DNA from: Magicicada septendecula | Lineage: Eukaryota; Arthropoda; Insecta; Hemiptera; Cicadidae | Assembly (NCBI GenBank): GCA_034769895.1 | Contig: CM068369.1 | Coordinates: 429,127,479 to 429,191,478 of the forward strand | Length of the DNA: 64,000 bases | Reading direction: 5' to 3' | Shown here: positions 1 to 10,824 of the stretch, piece after piece | How the letters are laid out: each line of letters opens with the position of its first letter | Numbering within the stretch: position 1 is the stretch's first letter | Notes under the pieces: model-generated | The model's database searches: none | What the model saw: the letters and a program-made list of their open reading frames with translations, nothing else | Told to the model about the DNA's origin: nothing | Program-made: the position numbers and the translations under genes

Positions 1-641
1 ATCCAAATCATAATACAAATTATACAAAATGCATGATTTTCAAAGACTTCTCTTGCTGATATGGCACACATACATTTTACCAATTACATAAGAGGCTAAA
101 AACAAGTAGCAAGGCTAAATCAGGTACTGCATTTTACATATTAGTTAGCGTTGCTCAAAATCTTATTATTATCAAAGAAAACTATTTCAGATAAATTCAG
201 GAAAACACTATAGCTGATTTACTTTCATTATTCTGTGATTCCATGACTGAATTTATTATATTTAGGAGTGTTCTTGCAACAGTTACTACAAATCTGCTAC
301 TGGATACCAGTGGCAGTATAGTCTGCAATTTGATTACTGCTATTCTGCTGATATTATATGGATAAAAAATCCGCAAAGAAATAGTATCCCTTTCACATAT
401 GTCATTTACTTAACAGACTAACTGACAAATACATACTAGCATTTGATTTTTAATAGGTTATCTAATACAGTATTACGAAACAAAAACAGTTGCAATTCAA
501 AATAGACTAACAGATTTTAAATAATCATATACACATTATAGTGTGCGTCTGATATTCTGATAATCTAAAAAAAACTGCCAGATTTTACATCTGATACAGA
601 GGATACCCATAACAGTGAATGAAACAAACTAAATAAACATG
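1..641. other. Non-coding, no gene seen
   Basis: AT-rich sequence without a convincing open frame or a recognisable repeat family on either strand. Confidence 0.5.
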
Positions 642-787
642 AACAGAATTATTACTGTTGCACACCACTATAGAAAAATTATTCCGATTAGCGCTTTCAA
701 ACTTCTCAGCTCATCGTCAGATCGGCATTAACAAGAGGAAGTAAAAACCCATTTTCTATAGTGGTGTGCAACAATAATAATTCTGTT
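642..787. repeat. Short inverted repeat, possible MITE or hairpin
   Basis: Arms 642-677 and 752-787 are 36 bp each and match as inverted repeats with one visible mismatch. Each contains GTTGCACACCACTATAGAAAA or its complement (20 bases or fewer compared at a time). The 74-bp loop is less AT-rich than its surroundings. There is no coding capacity. A 13-base direct match (TAAATAAACATGA) lies at about 630 and 829, just outside the left arm and about 40 bp beyond the right arm. It could be a small non-autonomous fold-back element or a structured transcript; the family is not recognised. Confidence 0.6.
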
Positions 788-2144
788 TGTGATTATAACC
801 ACTAACACAACTTTCTTCATTAAACTTCTAAATAAACATGACGTTGGTACCTACTTAAAGAGTGGTGGCAGAAGCAAAAGGCTTTAGTTTTACAATGCAA
901 CATCTAAAAATGTAAACAGAAGAAGAATATGTTGCTCTTTTTTTGCCTTTTTAAATATCTATCACGTATGTATATTAAATACAGGTAAAAAATATTTAAC
1001 CTCAACAGCACAAAAGTTAAGAAAGTTCACAATTACCGAAATATATAGCCTATAATTTAATTTAATGGACGTTAGATAAAGATCATGAAGTGTCCACATT
1101 CTTGAGCTTGCAAAATTTTGTCACGGGAATACCATAGTTCTGACTACCTCGCACAAACAAAACAAATTTTTTCTCCATTTTTCAACTTTAATTATCCATT
1201 ATGAAATTTTAAGGAAAACAAATATAGCTATAACGTCTCTTACAAATTCCGGTACCCAAATTCCTTCTTAACTACCTTCACTTTTAAACATTTACAGGTT
1301 ATATGTTTATTATATACTTTATGTTGACGTCAAATAATTCTCATCAATTCTAAAATTATATATATTATGTTTAAATATGTAGAACTATGTACAGATAATG
1401 TTTATCAGTTAAACCACGTCTTAAAACAAGTATTTATACATTAAAAACTTTCTTCCAAAATTATCGTTTTGTTCAGGAGACACCTTACCTTCACATCTAA
1501 AAATATACAGTGCTAGTGTTATCGGTCTATACAACTTCACGCAAAGGTAATATAAATTACAAATTACTTTTTTTATTTCACATACATATTATCTTTCTTA
1601 CAACACTATGCAATATTTTTTAATTCACAGATCACAGCTAGTATATTTTCGTCACTCAAAAAATTCTGAAACAGCACTTACTACTTACTATCACACTTCT
1701 AACTACGCAGACTACGCTAACTCTTGTACAAATAGCATTGTGAAATACTTTTAGCGGCAAAACGCCATTGCCACTGGTGACTAGGAGATAATGTATTACA
1801 TATTTGTATCTCTTAGAATAACATTTTGTTATACTTAGAAACATAAAGATACAATTTCCACGGGCAGCCAATTTTTTTTTACCGTCTTCTCTAAAGGTGC
1901 AATTACATTTTTTTTAATTTGTAGATGATACTGCCGTCCATCATGTTAGCGCTCGACAATTTTTTGAGTACAATAAATTTTATCAATGTAAACGGTTTGT
2001 ACTGTCAAATTTTGACATTTATAAAACGAAACTTACTTCCCTGCGCTCAAGGGCGCAAAATTAAAAATTTACATCTGCTGAGATGGTTCAGCTCACTTTG
2101 TCATCTTTTAGTTTTCATTGTAATATGAATATACTTTATACTTT
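788..2144. other. Non-coding, no gene seen
   Basis: AT-rich sequence. Short open frames at 1656-1871 (minus) and 1925-2128 (plus) have no recognisable domain and low-complexity composition, so neither is annotated as a gene. Confidence 0.45.
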
Positions 2145-2340
2145 ACATATTTTGAATAGTAAAGAATTGTAAGAATTTTTTGTTTCCTTATCTTCTGTGT
2201 ATTTTCGATAAAATAAGTTTTCGTTTTCTTTATTATTAAGAATCTTCTTAAACTTAACACATTTTAAATGGTAAAGAATGTAAAAACTTATCCAATTTTT
2301 TTGTTTTCTTATCTTCTGCATATTTTTGATAAAATGGATT
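2145..2340. repeat. Degenerate tandem duplication, period about 115 bp
   Basis: Two units share the order AGTAAAGAATTGTAAGAA / GGTAAAGAATGTAAAAAC, then TTTGTTT(C/T)CTTATCTTCTG, then GATAAAAT. The second unit starts about 115 bp after the first. The copies are clearly diverged. No function is visible. Confidence 0.45.
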
Positions 2341-4573
2341 TATTATATTACTCACTAAAGTTCAAACCATATTAACAGTACTGGTAATTGTATAACAATA
2401 AACTATGATGAACGTTGTGAATATTAACACATCACAAAATATTACTTTATGCTTTCAACGATTTTCTTTGTTCCTTATCTGATAATTATAATCTTCAACT
2501 GTAAATTACACTTTGTCATTGTCACTAATACTTGTTTGCCCCATCAATGAGTAACTCTTTCCAAAGACTATCTAATCCAGTTCTCTCGGAAGGCTATCAC
2601 AATACTCAGATCCCTCATTCCTTCTTCCCCTTTTAGTTTCCTGGCCACCAATCTATCAGTCTTCATGACCATATGTCATCTACTAATCTAGCTTAATGCT
2701 GCTCACAAACAATCTATTTTCTCAATTTTGTTTTAATCTATGTTAAGAATTCCATGCTATATTTTTGGAGTCCACTTATTTTCAACATTCTTTTATGCAC
2801 TTCATATATTTGAGATTTCTGACATGCAAGTTATTAAGAAACACAGATGCAGTGGAATAATTCCTAACAATTCTTCCAGTTTTTTAAGAATTTTAAAATA
2901 TGATTGTGGCTTGTTATTTTTTCACAACAGTGATCCATCATTCACATGGAAAATAATGTAAATTCCACCTGATCTTATTTCTAGCACTGCTCCTTAACTT
3001 TCACCATTCTCAACTGGTACTCTATCAAGTTTCACTTTTCCTGAAAGTGTTGCATTATTAAACATTATAAAACATGTCTCTTCAAAAGTGTCCATTTTTT
3101 CACTTTACTGCATTTTTACTTAACAACACTACATTACCTGCAAACTCAGCTCTTAAATAGATCATCCATCTATTTCAAATCTTCATTTCCAATTCCAATT
3201 AGTATCAAACACATTCTACATTATGCTGACAACAGTATTCAATGTAGGGTTTCACCTTGCTATATTCCATCTGTGGAATTTGATTTAAAGTGTTCAGTTT
3301 GTACATCTGACAAAACCTGGAAATATGTAGAGTTACTCTCTTTACATTTTATATTTGGTTGTTACTAATAAGTAAAATACATTTACTTACCGACTGTTCC
3401 ATGCCACATCCGGTTCGAGCACATGCTTTATACACAAATGAATTTCATCTCTAAGGGCCAGGATTCTTTTTCTCAGCGAGATTCAGAAACAGTAGAGGTT
3501 TTCAAAATAATAATTCTAATAATGTTTGTGTTGACATATGATTTGTTTAATACTCTATCTTTTCGTTAATTACACTTACAAAGAAGAACAAAGATGGCGC
3601 CTTACCATCACAAACAAAATGATTTCTACATGTATTTCCGCTTTATTAATAATTACTTATTTTCTATTATTTCGTGATTTGACTGGATACTTGGTTTGTT
3701 ACAAAACATTTCAAAGAGACTGCAGTTCTCTCTCTAGGGTTTACCAAGTTATAAAAGACATAAACCAATGCCTCAATTTCCTTATTCATGATTTATAAAT
3801 GCAGACATACTCTTACACCCACGCACACACTCTTTACCCCCATGTTATTTATTGGTACCTTCTTGTAAATTATACTTTAGAATTTAGAGCTCATTTTCGA
3901 CGAATAATGGTTAATTAAGTTGAACCTTTCCTGAGTTGTGATTGCTGTCTCCCTTCAGAAGTCCTCCAGTTAGAGCCAGATGTTCGGCACCCTTCATAGT
4001 CTAGTCTGTTCTTTGTGTTGCACTGAATTTACTTTGCCATGTTAGGTAGCAGCTGGCATTGCTACATAATAGTTATTGTTTAATCACATTTCAACTAATT
4101 AATAAACACTTCTACTGGCAAAACTGTGCCAGCAAAATTTGAGTGTGTTAACACTGTGATGTGCTGTAATGGACTGAGAAAGGGTTATACGCAAAATTTG
4201 CGTATGTAGTAGTATATCTGACGTCACCGTCTTTTGTTTCTACGGCCAACGCCCTGGTTTGTACGTTATTGTTGATACGTCATTATCATTTATTAATGAC
4301 GACACAGCCTTGTGGACCAATGAGAATTGATATTTAGAGTCTGTCTTCACTTCTACTGCCATTGTATGTGTTCGGTTTCACCCGTCAGCCGGTGACCTTG
4401 GAATCATTCCCCTCTTGTTGAATATGCGTTGTTTCTTTGGACATGGGTAAAACTGACCTAACCATGGTTGACATTCATAAATATAATAAAATACAATACG
4501 AAATCCCTTAATCCCATAATTATGACAACAGGCCTTTATGTACTGTTACAAATATACTTGTAGAATACTGTAC
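2341..4573. other. Non-coding flank of the gypsy cluster
   Basis: No supported gene. Small open frames at 2740-2961 and 3538-3798 have no recognisable domain. A near-palindrome ATACGCAAAATTTGCGTAT lies at 4187-4205. The unit ends at position 4573, where the 22-bp stub of the gypsy-B LTR begins. Confidence 0.45.
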
Positions 4574-4595
4574 TGTTATGATGGTCTACTGATCG
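4574..4595 (-). mobile_element. Stub of gypsy-B LTR cut off by gypsy-A insertion
   Basis: These 22 bp read TGTTATGATGGTCTACTGATCG. They align with the reverse complement of the end of the related LTR at 35933-36458 (TGTTACGACGGTCGAACTGATCG). The rest of that LTR resumes at 22382, directly after gypsy-A. The last four bases, ATCG at 4592-4595, recur at 22378-22381 and are the target duplication. Gypsy-A therefore landed inside a pre-existing minus-strand gypsy-B LTR. Confidence 0.85.
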
Positions 4596-7532
4596 TGTAA
4601 CATGACCAAGTGTTACATAACCTAGACATATACCCATAGAATTAATAAATATATGAAGGTAATGTAAGTAAATAGTATGATGATGAAAGTAGCAAAGAAG
4701 AGAAGGACCAACGAAGAAGAAAGAAGAAGAAGTGCCACAAGAAGCAGTAAACAAAACACTGCTTGACACTACAACCAATAGTATAACTGACACAAACTAA
4801 TGGACAAGCTAAATTCACTATAAGCTGTCAAGCGAGTCAGCGAATAACTTGAATGTAATCTCACATATTAATAAAAATAATTAAGTAACGACCCGAATAA
4901 TATAATCTCAGCAACAGTATTTGGCTGAGAATAAATCAACAATGACTAATAACTATCAATGCCTATGACTAAGATTAGCTATGGCCACAATATAAAAGTG
5001 AAACTGTATTACAATCTCAAATGTACTCATAAGAAGTAAAAATAATTGTAAGAGGGAACCTTATATAAGTAAGTTACCTCATCAAGGTACCAAATGTAAC
5101 TAATGAACGTTATTAAGGTATAAACCCGATGTAAAAGGTATGCCTAAGCAACGCCCCAAACGAACGATTGTCAGTAAGGTGATAAGTAGAAAGGACTACT
5201 AGTGTAAATAACATACCCTGAACAATCATTATACCAAGTGTAGCAATAAGCATTATTAATGTATTATACAAGTAACAACTCAATTATTAATGAATAGCAT
5301 AGAGCGAAATAGTATAAACAAAATGTAATTAGGAAGTAAGGATAGTTCGTAACAATGTATTACATCAGTTAGTTAAGATTTAATAATTATGTTCACTAAA
5401 TAAGTATAAAGACGGATATATTAGTGTTCCGACACAGACGTTTAAGTGAAAACACGATGTGCAACACAAATAATTCATTGATAAGAGAGAATCGTAGCCG
5501 GCGTCGCTAGCAGACGACAGCGCGAAGCCATATATCTGAACATTATTCATTAAGAAATGTCAGTGAAAGTGCAGATAAAACCAGTGTCAAACTATATCAA
5601 ATTAAAGAGTAAAAAATATCCTTTAATTTGATAGCGATACAACCACGATCGCAACTATAATAAGTGCGTGACATGCGTTAGCATCATTTGTAAATAGAAA
5701 GTAAGAAATTTGTTTGTCAAAACTAACAACAACGACAACTGTCAATCATCTTAGCCAAAAGACGGTTAATGACGGTTGGAAAAACAATGCGTCATTTTCG
5801 TAACGTCTGGTTGAGCCAATCAGAAAATAGCTTACTAAATGAAACAATCACCTAAGCCTCATCAAAACAGGGGGTATATAACGGGAATGCGAGTAATCCC
5901 GTTACCACTTTTTGACAATCATCTCGAGCGAGCAGGTGTCGCTCGTCACATCAAATTTTATTAACTTATAGCATCATGTATTAGTGCGTCCATTGAACCA
6001 TTTCAGCAACAACAAGTAACTACAATACAGTCTACATAGAATCAGTGCATCGATGTGAAGTATTTATTTTATTTAGTGCGGGATATATCGAACAGGAGAA
6101 AATAATTAACGAGTATTATAAATGGTCCAATTTAGTCAGAAGCGGACAATTATTACCTGTTCAAAGCGCGTGTGTAGTGTAAAACCAGGGTCACTATAAT
6201 CCGACCGCTGGAGTGTTTAATTAAATTTTAATCTGAAAGATTAAAATAAAGAGGTAACATCGTGACAATTTATTCCATTAATCTGAGTGCACTGATATAT
6301 TTTTTAAACAAAATTTGTACTGACGCATAACACCAAAACATTTCCTATGTTACACAATGACTGAATTTATTTAGTGGATTTGTCAATCCTATTTAAGAAT
6401 GATGTTAGTCTTAAGTGGTCTATATAACTTTTGTGAATAATTAAGCAAGCGTGACGAATGCCTAACCTATAAATAGGTTTGATTTTTTGTTAGTAAACAA
6501 CAAGACAGTATTAGTCAGTATTGTTCTATGAAATAATTAACTTCTGTGTAGGCATGAACATTCTTTCTTGTGTTTAAAAGAATTTACGCCCAAGATATAA
6601 ATAAAATTAATGTTTAAAGTAAAGTTTATCTGGACATAACCAGAAAAGTTGTTTATGCTCTGAGCTAGTGTAGTAGGGTAAGTGAACGAAATAATTTCAA
6701 TTGTATACCAATGTATTTTCTTACTTATGTTTGTTTGAATTCATTATCAAGGGTACAAATAAAACCCAGTTATTAGCAGCATAACTTTGACTTAATTTAT
6801 TTCAAAAAGTGAATAAATAATTAATTCAGAATAATCAAAGTAACTGTTAGTAGAAATCATACGTTGTTGAATTTGAATTGCCATAAGGGCAATAAACACA
6901 ATTTCAGTTTTTTTTAAAGAAGAGAATTAACAATTATTTGATTCTATTAATGGGTTTTACACGGGATTTTCCCGAAATAAACCTGTGTGGCGCCCATTAT
7001 TAAACAAGGTAACCTAACCTTGTAAGTAAAGCAAGCTGGTTTTGTAAACCGTCTTGGCAGCTTATTAATTTGCTAAAAAAGTGAACTTACGAACTTCCAG
7101 AATCACGACCAGGTATGTGGAAGTGTATTTTATTAATTTTATTGTCCAGACGTGACTTGACTTTACGTACTTAGACGACGGTCAACCTGGAGGAGGAGTT
7201 TCGCTGCCAGAATCGACGCGACGGCTACCTTCATCAAGCGACCAGCTAGTACGCTTTATTTATTGAACTAAGCAACGTTAGAGTTCAAACAACATTACTG
7301 CAATTATTTTTATTTTTATTCAAAGGAGTTCTTTTAAGACAATTGTAATTTTTTTGATTCATCATAACTTATAACACACTTTAAATTCAATTGTAAACTT
7401 ATAACACACTTTTAACTTAAAAAACTACATTTTAAATATTTTATAAACCTTTTAATCGAGACAAGCTCGTTTTCTTACAAATTTAAGCCCAACAGTGGGG
7501 CTTTAAGGAGAGTAAATTTAGTTATACTTACA
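4596..7532 (+). repeat. Gypsy-A 5' LTR (2937 bp)
   Basis: The first base of TGTAAC follows the target duplication; the last bases TTACA precede the primer-binding site. Compared with the 3' LTR (offset 11570) it is colinear without indels up to the Penelope insertion point. The length is far above the few hundred bp usual for insect gypsy LTRs. It includes a TATA box (5875-5882) and, near its 3' end, a decayed copy of the primer-binding-site repeat unit. A minus-strand open frame at 4536-4793 overlaps its start, and its LTR portion recurs in the 3' LTR. It is treated as a chance frame. Confidence 0.92.
5875..5882 (+). promoter_or_regulatory. LTR TATA box
   Basis: TATATAAC follows a G run (GGGG) and precedes a short inverted pair, CGGGAA and TTACTCCCG-like bases, about 30 bp before TCATCTCGAGC, a plausible transcription start. 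The same sequence lies at 17445-17452 in the 3' LTR. It would place U3 at about 1.3 kb and R-U5 at about 1.6 kb. Start-site mapping is not possible from sequence. Confidence 0.55.
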
Positions 7533-7609
7533 AATTGGCGCCCAACATGGGGCTTTTAAGGAGAGTAAATTTAATTTGATTACAAATTGGCGCCCAACGT
7601 GGTGCTGAA
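7478..7609 (+). repeat. Triplicated primer-binding-site unit
   Basis: Three tandem units with a period of 52-53 bp begin at 7478, 7531 and 7583. Each starts CAAATT and contains GCCCAAC followed by a GTGGGGC-like block. Units 1 and 2 continue with TAAGGAGAGTAAATTTA. Unit 1 lies within the LTR and is repeated at the end of the 3' LTR. Units 2 and 3 are internal. Unit 1 has lost the TGGCG start, unit 2 has one change (CAACATGG), and unit 3 is TGGCGCCCAACGTGGTGC. Confidence 0.85.
7536..7553 (+). promoter_or_regulatory. Primer-binding site, Lys-tRNA type
   Basis: TGGCGCCCAACATGGGGC starts 3 bp after the LTR end. It is complementary, with one mismatch, to the 3' end typical of insect tRNA-Lys, whose complement reads TGGCGCCCAACGTGGGGC. 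A second copy at 7588-7605 restores the central G but has GTGC at the end. Which copy primes cannot be decided from sequence; the one next to the LTR is expected to. Confidence 0.75.
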
Positions 7610-8909
7610 AAAATATTAAACGAAAATATTTTTTATATTGATAATCAGCCCGGCAAACACAAAAGAACAAACATGCCACACACACATCAATACGACACAA
7701 GATACAAGGACAGCCGAGTAGAAGAGGTACGACCAAATACAGAGACTGTAACGTGTCAAAATTTGGGTAATTTCATTTATTGCGGGTATGGGGCATTTGT
7801 ATTTTATTTATTTCATTTTTGGGGTTTTGCAAAAAATATTGTGTAACGTTATTTCTATTATAACTGACCACGTGGCAAGAAACAGTGTTGAAACAAAGGC
7901 AAGGCGCAATTTCTGTGGTGTAACTCGGCAAGGAATTCACACCACCCTAATTTTCTCAGAACTCGGTATATGTGTGACGATGCACGCACTTAACATCTCA
8001 AGCAGGGGCGCTGTAGTGGCGCCGTGAAACTCCAACGGCGCTGTAAAAAATGGCGCATGAACAAACAATTTGTGATATCAGCAAGACGAACTACAGGAAA
8101 TATCGTTAAGCCCCGCCTACTGCTAGTGACATCAGTCTAGCAGCGACAAATATCGTCCACAGTTACCTCACAAAAAACACATTATGTGCCACGCATAGAG
8201 TGAATAAACCACAGCAATTCAGCTTGAACGGCGACGAAAATCTGTTGGCAGTGAATACACAGTTCCTCCCGCTCAGCACAGGACGCAGCCCAGTTACGCT
8301 ATACGTGTCGGCCGGCACGGGGCCAAGTAGGCTCTCTACAAATTTTTTTTATTTTTTCCAGTAATAAAGTGCTAGAACAACAAAGATCTGTCTGACCGCA
8401 GTTAGGTGAGAGTGCGGAACATATCCTGAGACTTTTATCGGACACCAAAAAGAAGTATGACCGAACAATGAGAGTGCGCGAAGACCGCGTGGCCGGCGTG
8501 GGGGAATTTTATTATCATAAAAAATGTTAAGGGTTAAATAAATTTTGTGTGTGTTTGGGTGCGTGAAAAAATTGCAGGCTGGGCAGTCTTGAGTGTGTGT
8601 GTGTGTGAGTAAATAAAATAAGGTAAGCAGTAGTATAAGTTAGATTAAGAACGCTTATTATGTAACCAAGCAATAGGTTCTCACAACATTATATCAGATG
8701 CGGTAAAGTGTATAAAGAAATTGTAAATGATTCAAAATTAAAGTAAAAGGTAATTCTCTTCATTAAAAAATGAGTCAAGGTACTTATTTCAGTGACCTGT
8801 AAATCACGCTAACATTTTACGTTCGTACGAGAAACCTGGCCCGGATAGAAGCTCTACAGGTAGGTCAAAGTAATTTATGTGTTTTAATAGATTTAATGAG
8901 TTTTATTAG
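7610..8909 (+). other. Gypsy-A untranslated leader
   Basis: About 1.3 kb between the primer site and the damaged start of gag, with no supported gene. It contains a short GT run near 8596 and a small open frame (7788-8027) with no domain match. Upstream AUGs are frequent, so gag translation would need splicing, an internal start or reinitiation. Confidence 0.5.
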
Positions 8910-9189
8910 TATCTCAAGACACATGAGACACAACCAACACCCGAGATAGAAGTCATTACAATTAATAACATAGAAACTCGACCAGAAGAAACACCCCATG
9001 CAGAACCGGAAGTAGAAGTGAGGGTCGACAACCAACCTAAACAACCCGAGAAGCCCACACAAACAGGGGAGACCGACTTCCAGGAATGAATGAAGAAAGT
9101 AATGACAGGGTTGAATAACAAATTAGACGACAACAATAAAAACATCGAGTCGATGAAGGAAGACAACCGAACTTTATAGTCTCAAAAAT
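8910..9189 (+). pseudogene. Damaged N-terminal part of gypsy-A gag
   Basis: An open frame from 8910 encodes a Glu/Pro-rich segment (PTPEIEV, PEETPHAEPEVEV) and then, after an in-frame TGA at 9087-9089, a coiled-coil segment (NNKLDDNNKNIESMKED). It stops at TAG 9177-9179. That second segment closely resembles the repeats LDDNNKNLELLKED and IDDTNRSVDAL of the downstream gag, which is in another frame. So one nonsense change and one frameshift (between about 9157 and 9177) separate this part from the rest of gag. The lesions suggest that the 544-aa gag at 9190 is the C-terminal majority of a once longer protein. Confidence 0.65.
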
Positions 9190-10824
9190 ATGGAATCGAT
9201 CAACCGGAAGATGGACGACAGCCAGAAAAAGATGGAGTCTATTAGTAAAAATATGGAATCGCTGAAAGAAGACTTACATGCACGGTTAGACGACAATAAT
9301 AAGAACTTAGAATTATTGAAAGAAGACTTGAATAAAAAGATAGACGATACCAACAGATCCGTGGACGCGTTGAACCGTAAAATAGACGACAGCAACAGAG
9401 CGTTAAAAGAAGAGTTGAATACCACGTTAAATGAGATTAGCCGGAAGATGGATGAAGGTAATGAAAAAATTAATACCAGAGTAGACGCGGAAATAGCGGT
9501 CGTGAGAGAAGAAATTACAGAAGTGAACAAAAGATGTGAACAGCATGGCCAGGATTTAAAACGGACGAGAGAAGAGGTCGACGGGAGGATCGACAACATA
9601 GAGGAGATAACCGAGGCCCGGATCGAATCGCTGAAAAGGATGAGCCAAGATGAAATCAAGCGGGTGAGAACCGACGTGGGTGAGCGATGTGAAGAGATAA
9701 GTGCATCGGTGGACACGGTAAGGACTTTGACAGTCGCAAATCGGGAGAAAATTGAAGAGCTACGACAACGCGAAATCATGCAAATGAGAGAGGAAATTGA
9801 AGTCATTCGCAACCGTCCTGTACAAGGTCAGTACATACAACCGACTGACAACCGCGACGCCATCAACTTCAAAAACTACCAGAAGAATCCAATTGAATTT
9901 TTAGCACGCATCGACGAAAACTTGGCCAGGATCCGAGAAACCAGGTGGAATGTAATAAGAAGTCTAATTGATGAATATTTTAAGGAGATTTATGACAATT
10001 GGTGGACTGCCACACGACATGAAGTCAACAATGACGCAGGTAGAGGAGCTACGATGACATCCTATTTCTTAGGTAAGGTGTGTTTAGCACGTAACCTAGA
10101 ACCAAAAATACCAGACCAAGCTTCCACCAAGCTTTCGTACCACTTCGAGGAGGGAGTCGCCAAAGCACGCCAGTGGGGACAAGTTAAGACCATACAAGCC
10201 ATGTCAGCATTACTCGAAGACCAGGAGCACGAAGGGTATTACAGGAGAAGTCGCCGGAGGAACGACAACTTCCAGGACAGAGGCGGTAATCCAAATAACA
10301 ATAATCCAAATTTCAGAAATTACAGAGGTAATTTTAATAATAACAGTAACAACTCAAATCAAAATCACACTAATAATAATAATTATGACAATAACAGTAG
10401 ACCTAATAACCAATATAATAACAATAATAATAATACGGGTAACTACAATAATAATAATAATAGACGACCGAATTACAACAATAATCCAAACCGACCCCAA
10501 AACCAAGGTGGAAATAACCCACCGCAACAGTATCACAGGGCTAATTATGTTCAGGCCAACTACGACCCAGGTAGAAGGCGGTACTACCAGCGACGAGATA
10601 GTTTCAGTGGGGACAGAAGAAATGCAAGAGGAGGACAGTGGAGGAGTAATAGTATTGAGGGCGATAGCCGCAACAATGACTATCGGCCGCAAGTGCACTT
10701 CGCTCCAGACCATGAACAGAACCATCATGGAGGACGGCCGGAAACCGACGATAGAAATCAAGTAGATACTCAAGACAGGCGCCATGAAGAGAATGCCATC
10801 TCTTTAAACGCCTCGCGGCAGTGA
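9190..10824 (+). CDS. gag: Gypsy-A Gag (coiled coil, capsid-like, Asn-rich tail)
   Basis: This 544-aa structural protein is expected to form the cytoplasmic particle that packages the element RNA. Residues 1-215 are heptad-like, charged coiled coil with internal repeats of the LKEDL..LDDNNK type. Residues about 220-340 resemble the Ty3/gypsy capsid C-terminus (NPIEFL, YFLGKVCLARNLEP, YHFEEG, WGQVKTIQAM). Residues about 345-470 are Arg/Asn-rich, with long Asn runs encoded by AAT/AAC repeats. No CCHC zinc knuckle is seen, so RNA binding may depend on the basic Asn-rich tail. The ATG at 9190 is the first in-frame start after a TGA at 9154, but homologous coding sequence upstream shows this may not be the ancestral start. 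It overlaps pol; the frameshift site lies 13 bases before the TGA stop. Confidence 0.85.
   Translation: MESINRKMDDSQKKMESISKNMESLKEDLHARLDDNNKNLELLKEDLNKKIDDTNRSVDALNRKIDDSNRALKEELNTTLNEISRKMDEGNEKINTRVDAEIAVVREEITEVNKRCEQHGQDLKRTREEVDGRIDNIEEITEARIESLKRMSQDEIKRVRTDVGERCEEISASVDTVRTLTVANREKIEELRQREIMQMREEIEVIRNRPVQGQYIQPTDNRDAINFKNYQKNPIEFLARIDENLARIRETRWNVIRSLIDEYFKEIYDNWWTATRHEVNNDAGRGATMTSYFLGKVCLARNLEPKIPDQASTKLSYHFEEGVAKARQWGQVKTIQAMSALLEDQEHEGYYRRSRRRNDNFQDRGGNPNNNNPNFRNYRGNFNNNSNNSNQNHTNNNNYDNNSRPNNQYNNNNNNTGNYNNNNNRRPNYNNNPNRPQNQGGNNPPQQYHRANYVQANYDPGRRRYYQRRDSFSGDRRNARGGQWRSNSIEGDSRNNDYRPQVHFAPDHEQNHHGGRPETDDRNQVDTQDRRHEENAISLNASRQ
10803..10809 (+). promoter_or_regulatory. -1 ribosomal frameshift slippery heptamer (gag-pol)
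   Basis: T TTA AAC, in the Gag frame, fits the canonical X XXY YYZ slippery pattern. Gag then reads GCC TCG CGG CAG TGA. Shifting one base back joins the pol frame, which is open from here (AAA CGC CTC GCG GCA GTG). Pol has no ATG at this junction, which supports frameshifting over independent initiation. A 5-bp stem (CTCGC/GTGAG, 10812-10825) follows after only 2 nt; it is short and close for a standard stimulatory structure. Confidence 0.8.

Noticed and set aside
4536-4793. Minus-strand 85-codon frame recurring at 16136-16363
   Set aside because: Its recurrence is due to the LTR duplication; composition is low-complexity and the two versions have different C-termini from flanking DNA.
8860-8909. 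Possible 50-bp intron in the gypsy-A leader (ACAG|GTAGGT to TTATTAG|TAT)
   Set aside because: Both sites are good matches, but no in-frame ATG precedes the donor and the intron would be very short.
9174-9812. Minus-strand 212-codon frame across gag
   Set aside because: It is the antisense of the coiled-coil Gag repeats (Ser/Leu/Ile-rich) and has no domain.
10354-10785. Minus and plus frames in the Asn-rich Gag tail
   Set aside because: Low-complexity AAT repeats give open frames in all phases (poly-Ile); only the Gag frame fits.
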